Source of the DNA: Cherax quadricarinatus
Lineage: Eukaryota > Arthropoda > Malacostraca > Decapoda > Parastacidae
Length of the DNA stretch: 64,000 nucleotides
Direction of reading: 5' to 3'
Assembly (NCBI RefSeq): GCF_038502225.1
Contig: NC_091382.1
Coordinates: 11,232,243-11,296,242 of the forward strand
Position 1 is the first letter of the stretch, and every line of letters starts with the position of its first letter. The notes under the pieces are model-generated. The model searched no databases. It saw only the letters and a program-made list of their open reading frames with translations, and had not been told where the DNA came from. Position numbers and translations under genes: made by a program. Below, one piece after another: positions 20,060-32,004 of this stretch.

Positions 20060-22351
20060 TGTCTTCACAAAATACAACTTCAACAACAAGAACATCAACT
20101 GGGACCAGGTAAACCATGTCCTAAACGAAACATGTTGGGAAGATGTCTTAAATGACATGGATCCAAACCAGTACCTTGAAAGGATCAACTTCCTGGTAGC
20201 CGAAGCATGTTCTAGGAACATTTCCCTAAGAAAGAAGAAGAGCAGGAGTAAACTGGAGAGAGAGAAAAACGCTCCCTCTACAGAAGACGATGAAGAGTCA
20301 CTGAGCTCCTCAGGAGTGCTAGAATATCTGATACACGAAAGGAGGCGCTGACCAGGGAAGTGGAAACTATCGAACTTAAGTTAAATGACTCTTACAGGAA
20401 CCAGGAGAGGCAGGAGGAGCTTAAAGCTATTAGTGAAATTGAAAGAAATTCAAAATATTTCTTCTCATATGCCAAAAACAAGGCAAATACCACATCTAGT
20501 ATCGGGCCCTTACTCAGACAGGATGGGACTTACACAGATGACAACAAGGAAATGAGTGAAATATTGAAATCCCAGTATGACTCTGTGTTTAGTGAACCAC
20601 TAATCGGTCTGAGGATCGACGACCCAAATGATTTCATGAAAGAGCCTCAAAACTCCATAAATGTATGCCAGATTTCCGACATTACCCTAACTCCGATAGA
20701 TTTCGAAAAAGCCATTGACAACATGCCTATGCACTCAGCCCCGGGCCCAGACTCGTGGAACTCTGTTTTCATTAAGAACTGCAAGAAACCCCTCTCGCGT
20801 GCCCTAAGTACACTATGGAGGAGGAGCTTGGACATGGGTGAAATTCCACAGTCACTTAAAACAACGGATATAGCCCCACTCCATAAAGGTGGCAGCAAAG
20901 CATTAGCTAAGAACTATAGACCAATAGCTCTGACGTCCCACATCATAAAAATCTTTGAAAGAGTGCTAAGAAGCAGGATTGCAAATCACCTGGATTCCCA
21001 AAATCTGCACAATCCAGGGCAACATGGGTTCAGGGCAGGTCGCTCCTGCCTCTCACAACTACTGGATCACTATGACATGGCCTTGGATGCACTGGAAGAA
21101 AATCAGAATGCAGATGTAATATACACAGACTTTGCAAAAGCATTTGACAAATGCAATCATGGCGTAATAGCCCATAAAATACGTGCTAAAGGAATAACTG
21201 GAAAAGTAGGGAGATGGATCTTCAACTTCCTAACAAATCGAACACAAAGAGTAGTGGTCAACAGAGTTAAATCGGAGGCTGCCATAGTGAAGAGCTCTGT
21301 TCCACAAGGCACAGTACTCGCCCCCATCTTATTCCTTATCCTCATATCAGACATAGACAGAGATATACACCACAGCACCGTATCATCCTTTGCGGATGAT
21401 ACTAGGATCTGCATGAGGCTGTCATCTGCTGAGGACGCGGTTAACCTCCAAGAAGATATAAACAAAGTTTTCCAGTGGGCAACGGTAAACAATATGATGT
21501 TCAATGTGGACAAAAATTCCAACTACTCCGTTATGGAAAACTGGAGGAGATAATAACTAGAACAGAGTATACTACTGACTCCGGCCATACAATAGAGTGG
21601 AAAAATAATGTAAGGGACCTGGGAGTAGTAATGTCTAAGGATCTCACTTTCAAGGATCACAACAGTGCCACGATGGCACGTGCAAAGAAAATGATAAGAT
21701 GGATAATGAGAACTTTCAAAACGAGAGATGTCAAGCCAATGATGATCCTTTTTCAAATCACTTGTTCTCTCTAGGCTGGAATACTGCTGTACATTAACAT
21801 CTCCATTCAAAGCAGGTGAAATCGCAGATCTAGAGAGTGTACAGAGATCCTTTACTGAACGTATAAGTTCTGCCAAGCACCTTAACTACTGGGAACGCTT
21901 GGAAGCACTTGACTTGTACTCGTTGGAACGCAGGAGGGAGAGAGATATCATAATCTACACTTGGAAAATCTTGGAAGGAATGGTCCCAAATCTGCACACA
22001 GAAATCACTCCCTACGAAAGTAAAAGACTGGGCAGGCGATGCAAAATGCCCCCAATAAAAAGTAGGGGCGCCATTGGTACACTAAGGGAAAACACCATAA
22101 GTTTCCAGGGCCCAAAACTGTTCAACAGCCTCCCATCAAGCATTAGGGGAATTGCCAATAAGCCCCTGGCTGCCTTCAAGAGAGAGCTGGACAGATACCT
22201 AAAGTCAGTGCCGGATCAGCCGGGCTGTGGCTCGTACGTTGGACTGCGTACTGCCAGCAGTAACAGCCTAGTTGATCAGGCCCTGATCCATCGGGAAGCC
22301 TGGTCATGGACCGGGCCGCGGGGGCGTTGATCCCCGGAATAACCTCCAGGT
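20060..22351 (+). mobile_element. LINE B copy, 5'-truncated, inserted into LINE A
   Basis: Opposite orientation to its LINE A host. Ends with the family 3' terminus 'cggaataacctccaggta'. The 4-bp duplication AAGG flanks it. 5' truncation lies in the linker between endonuclease and RT. Confidence 0.9.
20157..22330 (+). pseudogene. LINE B ORF2 (RT), near-intact
   Basis: Main frame 20360-21553 carries RT blocks: 'SAPGPDSWN', 'NYRPIALTSHIIKIFERVL', 'GQHGFRAGRSCLSQLL', 'YTDFAKAFDKCNHGVIA', 'SVPQGTVLAPILFLILISDI' and catalytic 'SSFADDTRICM'. Single-base insertions in A and T runs near 21520 and 21752 throw the C-terminal third out of frame; 21899-22330 is again open ('VFNSLP'-type tail, 'HREAWSWTGPRGR'). 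CR1/L2-type. Probably inactive but recent. Confidence 0.88.
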
Positions 22352-22355
22352 AAGG

Positions 22356-24450
22356 ATTCTGTTAGCTTTATTGCAAACACTTATGCACTGTCTTGGTTTC
22401 AGGTTACTGCTAACCAGAACTCCTAAATCTTTTTCATAATCCGTAATATTAAGATGTACATTATTTAGTTTATATGTGGCATGGTTTTCCTGTCCAACAT
22501 TTATAACTTTGCATTTGTCTATATTGAACTGCATCTTCCACTTCTCCGACCACTGCATCAGTCTATTCAAATCTTCCTGGAGTGCTCTAATGTCCTCGTC
22601 AGAATGAATTCGACGGCCTATTTTGGTGTCATCGGCAAACTTGCTTATGCCGCTCTTTATGCCCTCATCAATGTCGTTTATGTAGATTGTGAACAACAGG
22701 AGGCCCAACACTGACCCCTGTGGAACACCGCTTGTGACGCTTCCCCACTGATTTCTCCCCATTTATACAAACTCTCTGCTGCCTATTTGTCAACCATGCC
22801 TCTACCCAGGAAAAAATTTCTCCTCCTATTCCATGTGCCTTAATTTTCTTCAATAGTCTCTGATGTGGGACCCTGTCAAAAGCCTTAAGTCCATATACAC
22901 AATATCATATTCATTACCATGATCTACCTCCTCAAATACCTTAGTGAAAAAAGTTAATAAATTCATAAGGCAGGAACACCCCTTTGTAAAACCATGCTGA
23001 GATTCGTTGATTAATTTATGCTTTTCAAGGTGGCTACGAACTGCCTCGGCAATTATTGATTCCATAAATTTTCCCACTATGGAGGTTAGGCTTATTGGTC
23101 TATAGTTCGAAGCTAAGGACCTGTCACCTGCTTTGAAAATAGGTATCACATTTGCCATTTTCCACTTATCAGGCACTATGCCAGTTTGTAGTGATATGTT
23201 AAAAAGATTAGCCAAAGGTTTGCTAAGCTCCTCTTTACATTCCTTTAGAACCCTTGCAAACAGCTCATCAGGGCCTGGGGATTTGTTAGGTTTTAATTTA
23301 TCTATTTGCCTAAGGACCATGTCACTTGTGACCCTAATCGTACATAGTTTATCATCATCCTGTGCTACATAATTTATTATTTCTGGAATATCGCTAGTGT
23401 CTTCCTGTGTAAAAACTGAGAGGAAGCACGTGTTAAAAATTCTACACATTTCCTTATCACTGTCCGTGAGCTGACCTGAGTAACTTTTGAGTGGGCCTAT
23501 CTTGTCCCTGATCTTACTTCGGCTTCGATTCTCATGCAACTTTAACCTAATAATCTCTTTTTGCTTTTCTTATTCCCTTTTTTATTTCTCCCTTTAACTG
23601 AATATATTGATTTCTTAATTGCACCTCTCCTCTTCTGATTTGCCTATATATGCCTCTCTTTTGACCAATGAGATGTTTTAATCTATTGTTCATCCATTTA
23701 GGATCATTTTTGCTTAATCTGATTTCCCTATTTGGAACATAAGTTGTCTGAGCAGCTAGAACTATGCTCTGGAAAACGTCATATCGGCAATCACCACCAC
23801 CTACCTGACCCATAGTCAGGTCATTCCAGTTCAGCCCACCCAAGTAATTTTTCAGTCCTATGAAATCAGCCAAGCGGAAGTCAGGGACAGAGACTTGATT
23901 GTCATTATTAGGGGAATTCCATGATATATTAAAACCGAGTGATTTGTGATCACTTTCCCCGAGCTCACCATTAACCTCAAGATTATTAATTAGCATTTCC
24001 CTGCTGGCAAGAACCAAGTCAAGCAGGTTATTTCCTCTAGTTGCTCTGTCACAAACTGTTTTAAAAACAAACCTGAATCGTATCAAGAAAGTCACTTGAC
24101 TTTAAATTTCCTGTCAAATTGCTCCAGTCAATCTGTCTATAGTTGAAATCTCCCATTATCACAACATTTTCGTATGTAGATGCCTTACGAATTTTATCCC
24201 ACAGAAGTTTACAGCACTCCCTATCAAGATTTGGGGCCCTGTAAATCACACCCAAAATTAGTTTTTCATGGCCCTCGAAAAGCTGTAACCAAACAGATTC
24301 AGTGGCTGACGCTTCTAATTTTATATCTTGTCCATCACAACAATTTAAATTGTCTCTGATGTACATCGTTACTCCACCACCCTTCCTGTTGACACTGTCA
24401 GTGTGGAATAATTTGTAGCCTTGTATGCGACATTCAGAAGGCATCTCTCT
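22356..24450 (-). pseudogene. LINE A ORF2 (copy 2), broken
   Basis: Endonuclease start 'ECRIQGYKLFHTDSVNRKG', 'GGVTMYIRDNLNC', 'VVIMGDFNYRQIDW' and 'GELGESDHKSL', then RT blocks through 'KFADDTKIGRRIHSDED'. Compared with copy 1 it has small deletions near 22750 (2 bp), 22885 (4 bp) and 23520 (about 29 bp), plus frameshifts near 24050. Confidence 0.9.
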
Positions 24451-24728
24451 CTTTCAGATTGAGCCAGGTCTCTGTTACAGCAATGATATCTATGTTTCCT
24501 GCACTTGTAATTAGTCTTAGCTCATCTATCTTATTTCTTACACTCCTGCTATTAGTATAGACCTTAAGGGAGCTAGTCCCTTGCTGCCCTCTGTTGTCTC
24601 CCTTTGTTTGCTGACCTGATCTATTGTCTTTATAACTTCATGATGAATGTCTTTTATACATTTACTGTCTTCAACCCTAGTGTTGCAACCTGACTGTTTC
24701 CCACACACACCCATACCTCTATCTTCTA

Positions 24729-25228
24729 TCAGTTTAAAGTCCTAGGCATTTCAGCAATGGCCCTCTCGATTGAGTTTGCAAGAGCTACCACCCCTGCCCC
24801 AGAGAGATGTACCCCATCCCTTGCATACTTATCATGTTTGCCATAAAAGTTGCCCCAGTTGTCAATGAATGAGATTGCAAGTTCCTTGCAGTATCTGTCT
24901 AGCCAGCAATTTACACCAATTGCCCTAGACAACCATTCATTGCCCACTCCCCTTCTAGGCAAGATGATACATATGATTGGGACCCCTCCCTTAGACTTAA
25001 TTAAATCTATAGCTGACCTGTACTTACCTAGCAGCTCTTCTCTCCTACCCTTCCCAATATCATTTCCACCAGCACTGAAACAGATAATAGGTTTGTTCCC
25101 ATTACCTGGCATGATATTACCCAACCTGTTGACTATGTCACTAACACCAGCTCCAGGGAAGCACACACACTATCTCTTACCTTCTTATTCCTATTACAGA
25201 AAGCACAGTCCATATATCTTACCTGGGA
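24729..25228 (-). CDS. LINE A ORF1: SGNH-type esterase domain (partial)
   Basis: Frame 24729-25166 (145 codons) has the SGNH block III 'AGGNDIG' (residues 32-38) and the catalytic Asp/His block V 'DGVHLSGAG' (117-125). Upstream in the same frame lies 'RDSQVRYMD', block I with the Ser, missing its Gly because of truncation. Esterase domains are known in ORF1 of some CR1/L2-group LINEs and may help lipid or RNP interactions. No ATG at the true start is present. Confidence 0.8.
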
Positions 25229-25925
25229 ATCCCTAGACTCATAGATGGGAATGGGAGGCAATCAGGTTAAATGTAAAGAAGAGGAGGGTAGATCCAAATC
25301 CTTGGACGAAGAGCCCTTCAGCATCAAGCCACCCATATTGAACGTGTGGAAATAATGGGCTGTCACCCAGTGAACCCTGATTCAACCCCAAATCAAGCAG
25401 TGATCAAAAGAAAATTCAACTACATAATGAAAAGCTGACTGAAGAAAGGAAAAACTACAAACAGGTAACTGAACAATTTTCGTGTTATAATGCTGACTCT
25501 GTGTACCATGCATACAGGACACTAACAGCTGGGTAGGTTGCTTTTACATGGTGTCTATGTTTGGCTGCGTATGGTTATCAACCAGGGAGCTGGTCTGAGA
25601 CTAGGCTGCAGGGGCAGAGGCGGTGACACCCATATTTCAACAAGTGACAACTAACCTAACAGTCGAAGACGAAACTAAATGGGAGTTTCGGTCTGTCACA
25701 GTCAGCTCATTAATCTTCAAGATTTGATAATGGGTCCAGGATGGAGCGAAATATCATGTAAAGTTTCCTCTACAAACCGTGGGTCAATTGTGAATTCAAG
25801 ACAATATAAAGCAGAGATTCTTAACCCGGGGTATGGGACTCGATCTCTGAACAGTTGTTCAGAGATACAGTGTGTAGAGATGATAAACAGTCCAGCGCCT
25901 ATCTTAGACAATAGCTGGATGAGTA
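25229..25925. other. No recognisable gene
   Basis: No coding or repeat signature I can name. Confidence 0.4.
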
Positions 25926-25929
25926 TGAA

Positions 25930-26320
25930 ACATGCAACGCTTTGATATCTTTGTTGACGGGACATTTCCCCTACTCAACAGGCTTCTTCAGTGGAAATAC
26001 ATAGGAGACAGCAGAAGTCGTGAAGATGTAGATACGAGGCGTTCAGTCCCTCAGCCTTGGTGTCTGTTACGCTACGGAGCATAAACCTCCCCAAGGCTGA
26101 GGCACTGAACACCACATACTTCTCCTGGCTAAGGCATTGACCACCTGGCTGAGGCACTGGTCATCTTGTAAGTACAGTATACCTTCATGACTTCTGCTAT
26201 CTCCTGTATATTTATGATAAAGTAGCCTACTAAGCAGGTGAAATATCTGGTCAATACAGATACCAAACTGTACCGTACCCGTCTTACCTATGTACTTGTC
26301 GGTATTGTACACCATTAAAA
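25930..26320. mobile_element. Decayed ribozyme element, palindromic
   Basis: Minus unit then plus unit: 'ggcttcttcagtgg' near 25981 and 'agcctactaagcaggtgaaat' near 26222 are eroded ribozyme cores. It ends in 'gtcggtattgtacacc', the terminal hairpin. Confidence 0.55.
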
Positions 26321-27592
26321 TAATCCTGTTTACAGAGTTAGGGGATTAATACCACAAATGTTTATGAACAATCTTAACTTATAACAAAAGTTTCGAACAT
26401 TTTTTTAAATAATGTGCATGTCTTGTTGAAATTATTGAAAATTTATACGCTGAGTAACAGAGGAATGTTGCAACAGCCAAGGACAGAGTTGAAAGCGCCA
26501 ACGGTAGATCAACTAGTGTGACTGTAGGTTGTGTGTTTACTCACGGCTCCTCAAGGGAAAAAATCTAAAAATCTTGATTGACTTAAAAGGAAATTGTGAA
26601 AAATACCTTTTTTTTTTTTTACGTGAGCAAGAATGATGGTAAGTTTGTGTCAGAAAACTGCTCATATTATGTCATTGTTGATATATTATGTAGTGAATAT
26701 CATTGTTGATATTATGTAGTGAATATCATCGTTAATATTATATACTGTCTTTACTCTCAACACTCCCTTAATATTACTACCATATGTATACCTTTATTAC
26801 CTCAAATTATTAGTCCTAAAATACAGTTAAAAGGTCGAAGACAGACGAAAATGAAGACGCGGTAGCAACACTACCAGTAATAGTAATAGTAGTAGTGGTA
26901 GTAATAGTATAACAATGCTAGTAGAATAGTAAAATTTATAATAGCAGTAGCAGTAGTTTCTCCCAGTGTAATTCATGCATAATTTTGTACAAGACCTACA
27001 CTGCCGATTTTTGTTGTTGTTGTTGCTAATAAGAATCTTACAAGAATATTTTTCCTGTTACAGAAGCGTCCACGTGATGGTAAAGGCTGTATGCTAGCAG
27101 AGTGTATCACAACGGGGCCATTCTTTAGCCTACACAAGACACGCTGAACATATCCTCGCCTCAGTACGTTAATTTTTTTTTTTACTAAATACCCAACGTC
27201 AATTTATTAATGCTTCCTGTAAATTTGGTAGTAGGTTCTTTAAGTCTGGTTGTTAGATTAGGCCGAGTGAGGTTAAGAGAAATATAAACAAGAGTTTATT
27301 TAATCATAACAAGCCTAGCGAAACACGACCGTTGAAGTCTAGCAACTAGGTGGTCGGAGGTAACCAGGAAACGTTCATATGTGAACATATCTTTACCTTT
27401 ATACTTCACCTCTGATGAGTTTCGAATCTCTCTACTCCCGGAGCCTCGCAGTATGAGAGTAAGTGGGAATGATGCGGTTCAGAGGGTCACCTGAAGTATG
27501 ATGGCGCACCTCTGGCAAGGCAGCTACTGAATGGGCGATGGGGAATGAGTTTCATTCACCGTAAGTTTAGCCCAGGGCCGGGTCGAGGGTGT
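26321..27592. other. No recognisable gene; AT-rich with imperfect TAG repeats
   Basis: Imperfect 'agtagtagtaatag' repeats at 26870-26960 and A/T homopolymers. No coding evidence on either strand. Confidence 0.4.
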
Positions 27593-27614
27593 TACCTGGA
27601 GGTTATTCCGGGGA

Positions 27615-30600
27615 TCAACGCCCCCGCGGCCCGGTCCATGACCAGGCCTCCCGATGGATCAGGGCCTGATCAACTAGGCTGTTACTGCTGGCCGCACGCA
27701 GTCCAACGTACGAGCCACAGCCCGGCTGATCCGGCACTGACTTTAGGTATCTGTCCAGCTCTCTCTTGAAGGCAGCCAGGGGTTTATTGGCAATTCCCCT
27801 AATGCTTAATGGGAGGCTGTTGAACAGTTTTGGGCCCCGGACACTTATGGTGTTTTCCCTTAGTGTACCAATGGCGCCCCTACTTTTTATTGGGGGCATT
27901 TTGCATCGCCTGCCCAGTCTTTTACTTTCGTAGGGAGTGATTTCTGTGTGCAGATTTGGGACCATTCCTTCCAGGATTTTCCAAGTGTAGATTATGATAT
28001 ATCTCTCCCTCCTGCGTTCCAACGAGTACAAGTCAAGTGCTTCCAAGCGTTCCCAGTAGTTAAGGTGCTTGACAGAACTTATACGCGCAGTAAAGGATCT
28101 CTGTACACTCTCTAGATCTGCGATTTCACCTGCTTTGAATGGAGATGTTAATGTACAGCAGTATTCCAGCCTAGAGAGAACAAGTGATTTGAAAAGGATC
28201 ATCATGGGCTTGGCATCTCTCGTTTTGAAAGTTCTCATTATCCATCCTATCATTTTCTTTGCACGTGCAATCGTGGCACTGTTGTGATCCTTGAAAGTGA
28301 GATCCTCAGACATTACTACTCCCAGGTCCCTTACATTATTTTTTCGCTCTATTGTATGGCCGGAGTCAGTAGTATACTCTGTTCTAGTTATTATCTCCTC
28401 CAGTTTTCCATAACGGAGTAGTTGGAATTTGTCCTCATTGAACATCATATTGTTTACCGTTGCCCACTGGAAAACTTAGTTTATATCTTCTTGGAGGTTA
28501 ACCGCGTCCTCAGCAGATGACAGCCTCATGCAGATCCTAGTATCATCCGCAAAGGATGATACGGTGCTGTGGTGTATATCTCTATTTATGTCTGATATGA
28601 GGATAAGGAATAAGATGGGGGCGAGTACTGTGCCTTGTGGAACAGAGCTCTTCACTATGGCAGCCTCCGATTTAACTCTGTTGACCACTACTCTTTGTGT
28701 TCGATTTGTTAGGAAGTTGAAGATCCATCTCCCCACTTTCCCAGTTATTCCTTTAGCACGTATTTTATGGGCTATTACGCCATGATCGCATTTGTCAAAT
28801 GCTTTTGCAAAGTCTGTGTATATTACATCTGCATTCTGATTTTCTTCGTTCATCCAAGGCCATGCCATAGTGATCCAGTAGTTGTGAGAGGCAGGAGCGA
28901 CCTGCCCTGAACCCATGTTGCCCAGGATTGTGCAGATTTTGGGAATCCAGGTGATTTGCAATCCTGCTTCTTAGCACTCTTTCAAAGATTTTTATGATGT
29001 GGGACGTCAGAGCTATTGGTCTATAGTTCTTGGCTAATGCTTTGCTGCCACCTTTATGGAGTGGGGCTATATCCGTTGTTTTAAGTGACTGTGGAATTTC
29101 ACCCATGTCCAAGCTCCTCCTCCATAGTGTACTTAGGGCACACGAGAGGGGTCTTGCAGTTCTTAATGAAAACAGAGTTCCACGAGTCTGGGCCCGGGGC
29201 TGAGTGCATAGGCATGTTGTCAATGGCTTTTTCGAAATCTATCGGAGTTAGGGTAATGTCGGAAATCTGGCATACATTTATGGAGTTTTGAGGCTCATTC
29301 ATGAAGAAATCATTTGGGTCGTCGATCCTCAGACCGATTAGTGGTTCACTAAACAACAGAGTCGTACTGGGATTTCAATATTTCACTCATTTCCTTGTTG
29401 TCATCTGTGTAAGTCCCATCCTGTCTGAGTAAGGGCCCGATACTATATGTGGTATTTGCCTTGTTTTTGGCATATGAAAAGAAATATTTTGAATTTCTTT
29501 CAATTTCACTAATAGCTTTAAGCTCCTCCTGCCTCTCCTGGTTCCTGTAAGAGTCATTTAGCTTAAGTTCGATAGTTTCCACTTCCCTGGTCAGCGCCTC
29601 CTTTCGTGTATCAGATATTCTAGCACTCCTGAGGAGCTCAGTGACTCTTCGTCGTCTTCTGTAGAGGGAGCATCTTTTTCTCTCCAGTTTACTCCTGCTC
29701 TTCTTCTTTCTTAGGGGAATATGCCTAGAACATGCTTCGGCTGCCAGGAAGTTGATCCTTTCAAGGCACTGGTTTGGATCCATGTAATTTAAGACATCTT
29801 CCCAACATGTTTCGTTTAGGACATGGTTTACCTGGTCCCAGTTGATGTTCTTGTTGTTGAAATTGTATTTTGTGAAGACACCTTCACAGGTACATGCATT
29901 GTGCTGTTCAGGACCCCTATGCATGTACGTCTGGACTTCGATTAGATTGTGATCGGAATTAGTTGTTTTTTATATTCTTATGTCTCTTATCAGGTCCTCA
30001 TTATTTGTGAAGATAAGGTCAAGTGTGTTTTCTAGTCTTGTTGGCTCCACTATCTGCTGGCTTAAGGTGTGTTTTTCGCAGAGACTTAGTAGCTCATGTG
30101 TGTGTGACCTTTCATCTGCGCTACCTCCGGGGATTATTTCAGCTATGACATTATTTGCTACATTCTTCCATTTTGTATGCCTTAGGTTGAAATCAAGCAG
30201 TAAGATGTTTGGGGATGGAGCTGGAAGGTTTTCCAAACAGTAATCGATTTTCAGTAGCTGTTCCTTGAACTGTTGTGAGGTTGCATCTGGTGGCTTGTAT
30301 ACAACCACAATGACTAGGTTTTGGTTCTCGATCTTTATTGATAGAACTTCAAGTACCTCATTTGTGGTGTTCAGCAACTCCATGCAGATAAGGGACTCTT
30401 TGACATACAGGCCAACCCCCCCTTGTTGCCTGTTTTTTCTGTCATCTAAAAAGGTTGTAACCACTTATCCATATTTCACTGTCAAAGTGATCTTTTGTGC
30501 GAGTCTCTGTGAAGGCTGCAAACATTGCATTAGACTCCACTAGAAGTCCACTGATAAAAGGTATTTTGTTGTTGGTGGATGGCTTAAGGCCCTGTATATT

Positions 30601-30693
30601 AGCAAATATGAACGAGGTTGTATTCTGTGTTTGTTGGGGGGATTTTGTTATTGGCATCAGTAGTTGTAATTCTGGAGGGCCATGGGTGGCCAC
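27615..30693 (-). pseudogene. LINE B ORF2: endonuclease plus reverse transcriptase, frameshifted
   Basis: The start ATG at 30693 lies 37 bp inside the end of ORF1 in another frame. Endonuclease: 'SFIFANIQGLKP', 'FTETRTKDHFDSEIW', 'GGVGLYVKESL', 'VVVYKPPDA' and 'IVEPTRLENTLDLIF'. RT: 'HSAPGPDSWNSVF', 'NYRPIALTSHI', 'GQHGFRAGRSC', 'SVPQGTVLAP' and catalytic 'FADDTRICM'. C-terminus open from 28448 to 27615. Frameshifts near 30460, 29350, 29130, 28855 and a stop near 28476 inactivate it. Confidence 0.9.
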
Positions 30694-31250
30694 TGGCTGT
30701 GCCTCCAGTCCAACAAGGCTCCAAGGTGGACTATTTTAGTTATTTCCTTCCATTTTCTTTTTTCGTTTCCCGCCACTAAAAAATCACCTGGAGTTGGGTT
30801 GTCGTAGCTACTATTGTTTGTCTTGTGGGGTCTGTGCATCCTGGTCCCTTTTAGATGGTATGTAGGGCACTCGATGTTGTAACACTGCTTCTGGAGGACC
30901 GAGGAGTGGCACATTTTTGGGTGAAAGAAAGTACAGGAAGAAGAACGACACACTCCTTTAGACAGGAGGTCGCTACACTTTTTGGGATGGTCAAAGTTGC
31001 ATGTCCCATTTTTTTCCCCTGTTATTCCATGCTTACAGATGCCCCAAGCATAATATTTGCACAAATTCACCTTTGGTTGAGAATTGTTGGGAGGTGTGTT
31101 GTCAATTTCTGCAGGTTCTGGGACTGCACTATAATCCTCAGTATCCAAGCCAGGGCCACCCCGTCCTGGATTCCATCTACTTTCCCCAGTAGAGGAAGGA
31201 GGAGACTCCTCTCCAACGAAACTCTTCAAAGGTATACTTCCCTGAGTCAC
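30657..31250 (-). CDS. LINE B ORF1: triple CCCH zinc-finger protein, 197 codons
   Basis: Three consecutive CCCH fingers: C64-x7-C72-x11-C84-x3-H88, C92-x8-C101-x4-C106-x3-H110 and C114-x8-C123-x4-C128-x3-H132. They follow a low-complexity Pro/Gly/Glu-rich N-terminus and precede a basic 'RMHRPHKTNN' tail. CCCH fingers typically bind RNA, so this is a plausible RNA-packaging ORF1 protein. The frame is uninterrupted and overlaps the ORF2 start. The ATG at 31250 is the first in frame. Confidence 0.85.
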   Translation of the reverse strand: MTQGSIPLKSFVGEESPPSSTGESRWNPGRGGPGLDTEDYSAVPEPAEIDNTPPNNSQPKVNLCKYYAWGICKHGITGEKNGTCNFDHPKKCSDLLSKGVCRSSSCTFFHPKMCHSSVLQKQCYNIECPTYHLKGTRMHRPHKTNNSSYDNPTPGDFLVAGNEKRKWKEITKIVHLGALLDWRHSQWPPMALQNYNY

Positions 31251-31295
31251 CCTACCTTAGTGAAAACGGCTGACATACCTTTTTGTGTGTGCCAG

Positions 31296-31620
31296 GGTAA
31301 AAAAAAAATCATTAAGTAAAACTTTGAGGATATACTTGTGCTGATCCAGGAAATATTCCAAGTGTGAAAAAATTGAATATTGTAATCTTACCAAGCCACG
31401 ATTTAGGGAGGGAACTTTATACAAAGTTTGGGTAGGTAGTGGTCGTTGTAATATTCGTCAGGAAAGAGTCCTGACATGGGTTTTAAATCTTTCGACGACC
31501 CGTTGGTACAAATTTTGGGTAGGAATCAAACCATTATCAAGTCAATGACGAAGAACAGAGAATCTAGCCTCTACCAGTCCTTGTGCTGAATAACCCATAT
31601 GAGTTTATCGCTTCATGATA
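31296..31620. other. No recognisable gene
   Basis: Nothing identified between the LINE B 5' end and the ribozyme element. Confidence 0.4.
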
Positions 31621-31659
31621 TACAATAGAGTGATAAATTAAACACTTGTGCAACACTTG

Positions 31660-31715
31660 GGTCTCTCAATTGTGGAAACGTCTCGCCAACTAGTGGCTTC
31701 CTCAGTCCAATACAG
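31660..31715 (-). ncRNA. Hammerhead-like motif, H1, decayed
   Basis: GGA | CTGAGGA | A | GCCA-CTAGT-TGGC | GAGACGTT | TCC. A13 is G; otherwise pairing is kept. Confidence 0.6.
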
Positions 31716-31878
31716 AGAAGAATGGCTGAAGATCAGAAGTTTGAGGTAATCTGTCCCTCAGCCTGGAGTTCATGTGATCAGTCCCCCGATCTTATCAAGA
31801 TTGATGGACTGAACACATCAACTCAGGCTGAGGGACTGATTACCTCATACTCCTCCTGATCTTCAACCATTCTTCTCT

Positions 31879-31932
31879 GTACTGGACTGATGAAGCCAAT
31901 GTGTGGCGAAAAGTTTCCACAATAAAGATACC
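31879..31932 (+). ncRNA. Hammerhead-like motif, H1
   Basis: GGA | CTGATGA | A | GCCA-ATGTG-TGGC | GAAAAGTT | TCC; C15.2 is changed to A. Confidence 0.6.
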
Positions 31933-32004
31933 GAAGTGTTGCACAAGTATCTAATTCGTCATCCTGTTGGTTCTCTGAATCATTTATCTAGACACAATAG
32001 GGTG

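Larger units (their letters stand above)
22352..25228 (-). mobile_element. LINE A copy 2, 5' part
   Basis: Continues LINE A from 20059 after the LINE B insertion ('aggattctgttagctttatt' matches 5750 of copy 1). Contains the ORF2 N-terminus and most of ORF1; truncated at about 25228 within the esterase block I. Confidence 0.9.
27593..31295 (-). mobile_element. LINE B, near full length, two ORFs
   Basis: About 3.7 kb on the minus strand from the 5' region near 31295 to the family 3' terminus 'taacctccaggta' at 27593. ORF1 encodes CCCH fingers; ORF2 encodes endonuclease and RT, broken by frameshifts. It reveals the complete architecture of the family represented by many fragments here. Confidence 0.9.
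31633..31993. mobile_element. H1 ribozyme element, palindromic, 11-bp target duplication
   Basis: ACAATAGAGTG (31622-31632) and ACAATAGGGTG (31994-32004) flank it with one mismatch. Minus unit then plus unit; terminal hairpin 'ggttctctgaatc' near the right end. Confidence 0.7.
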
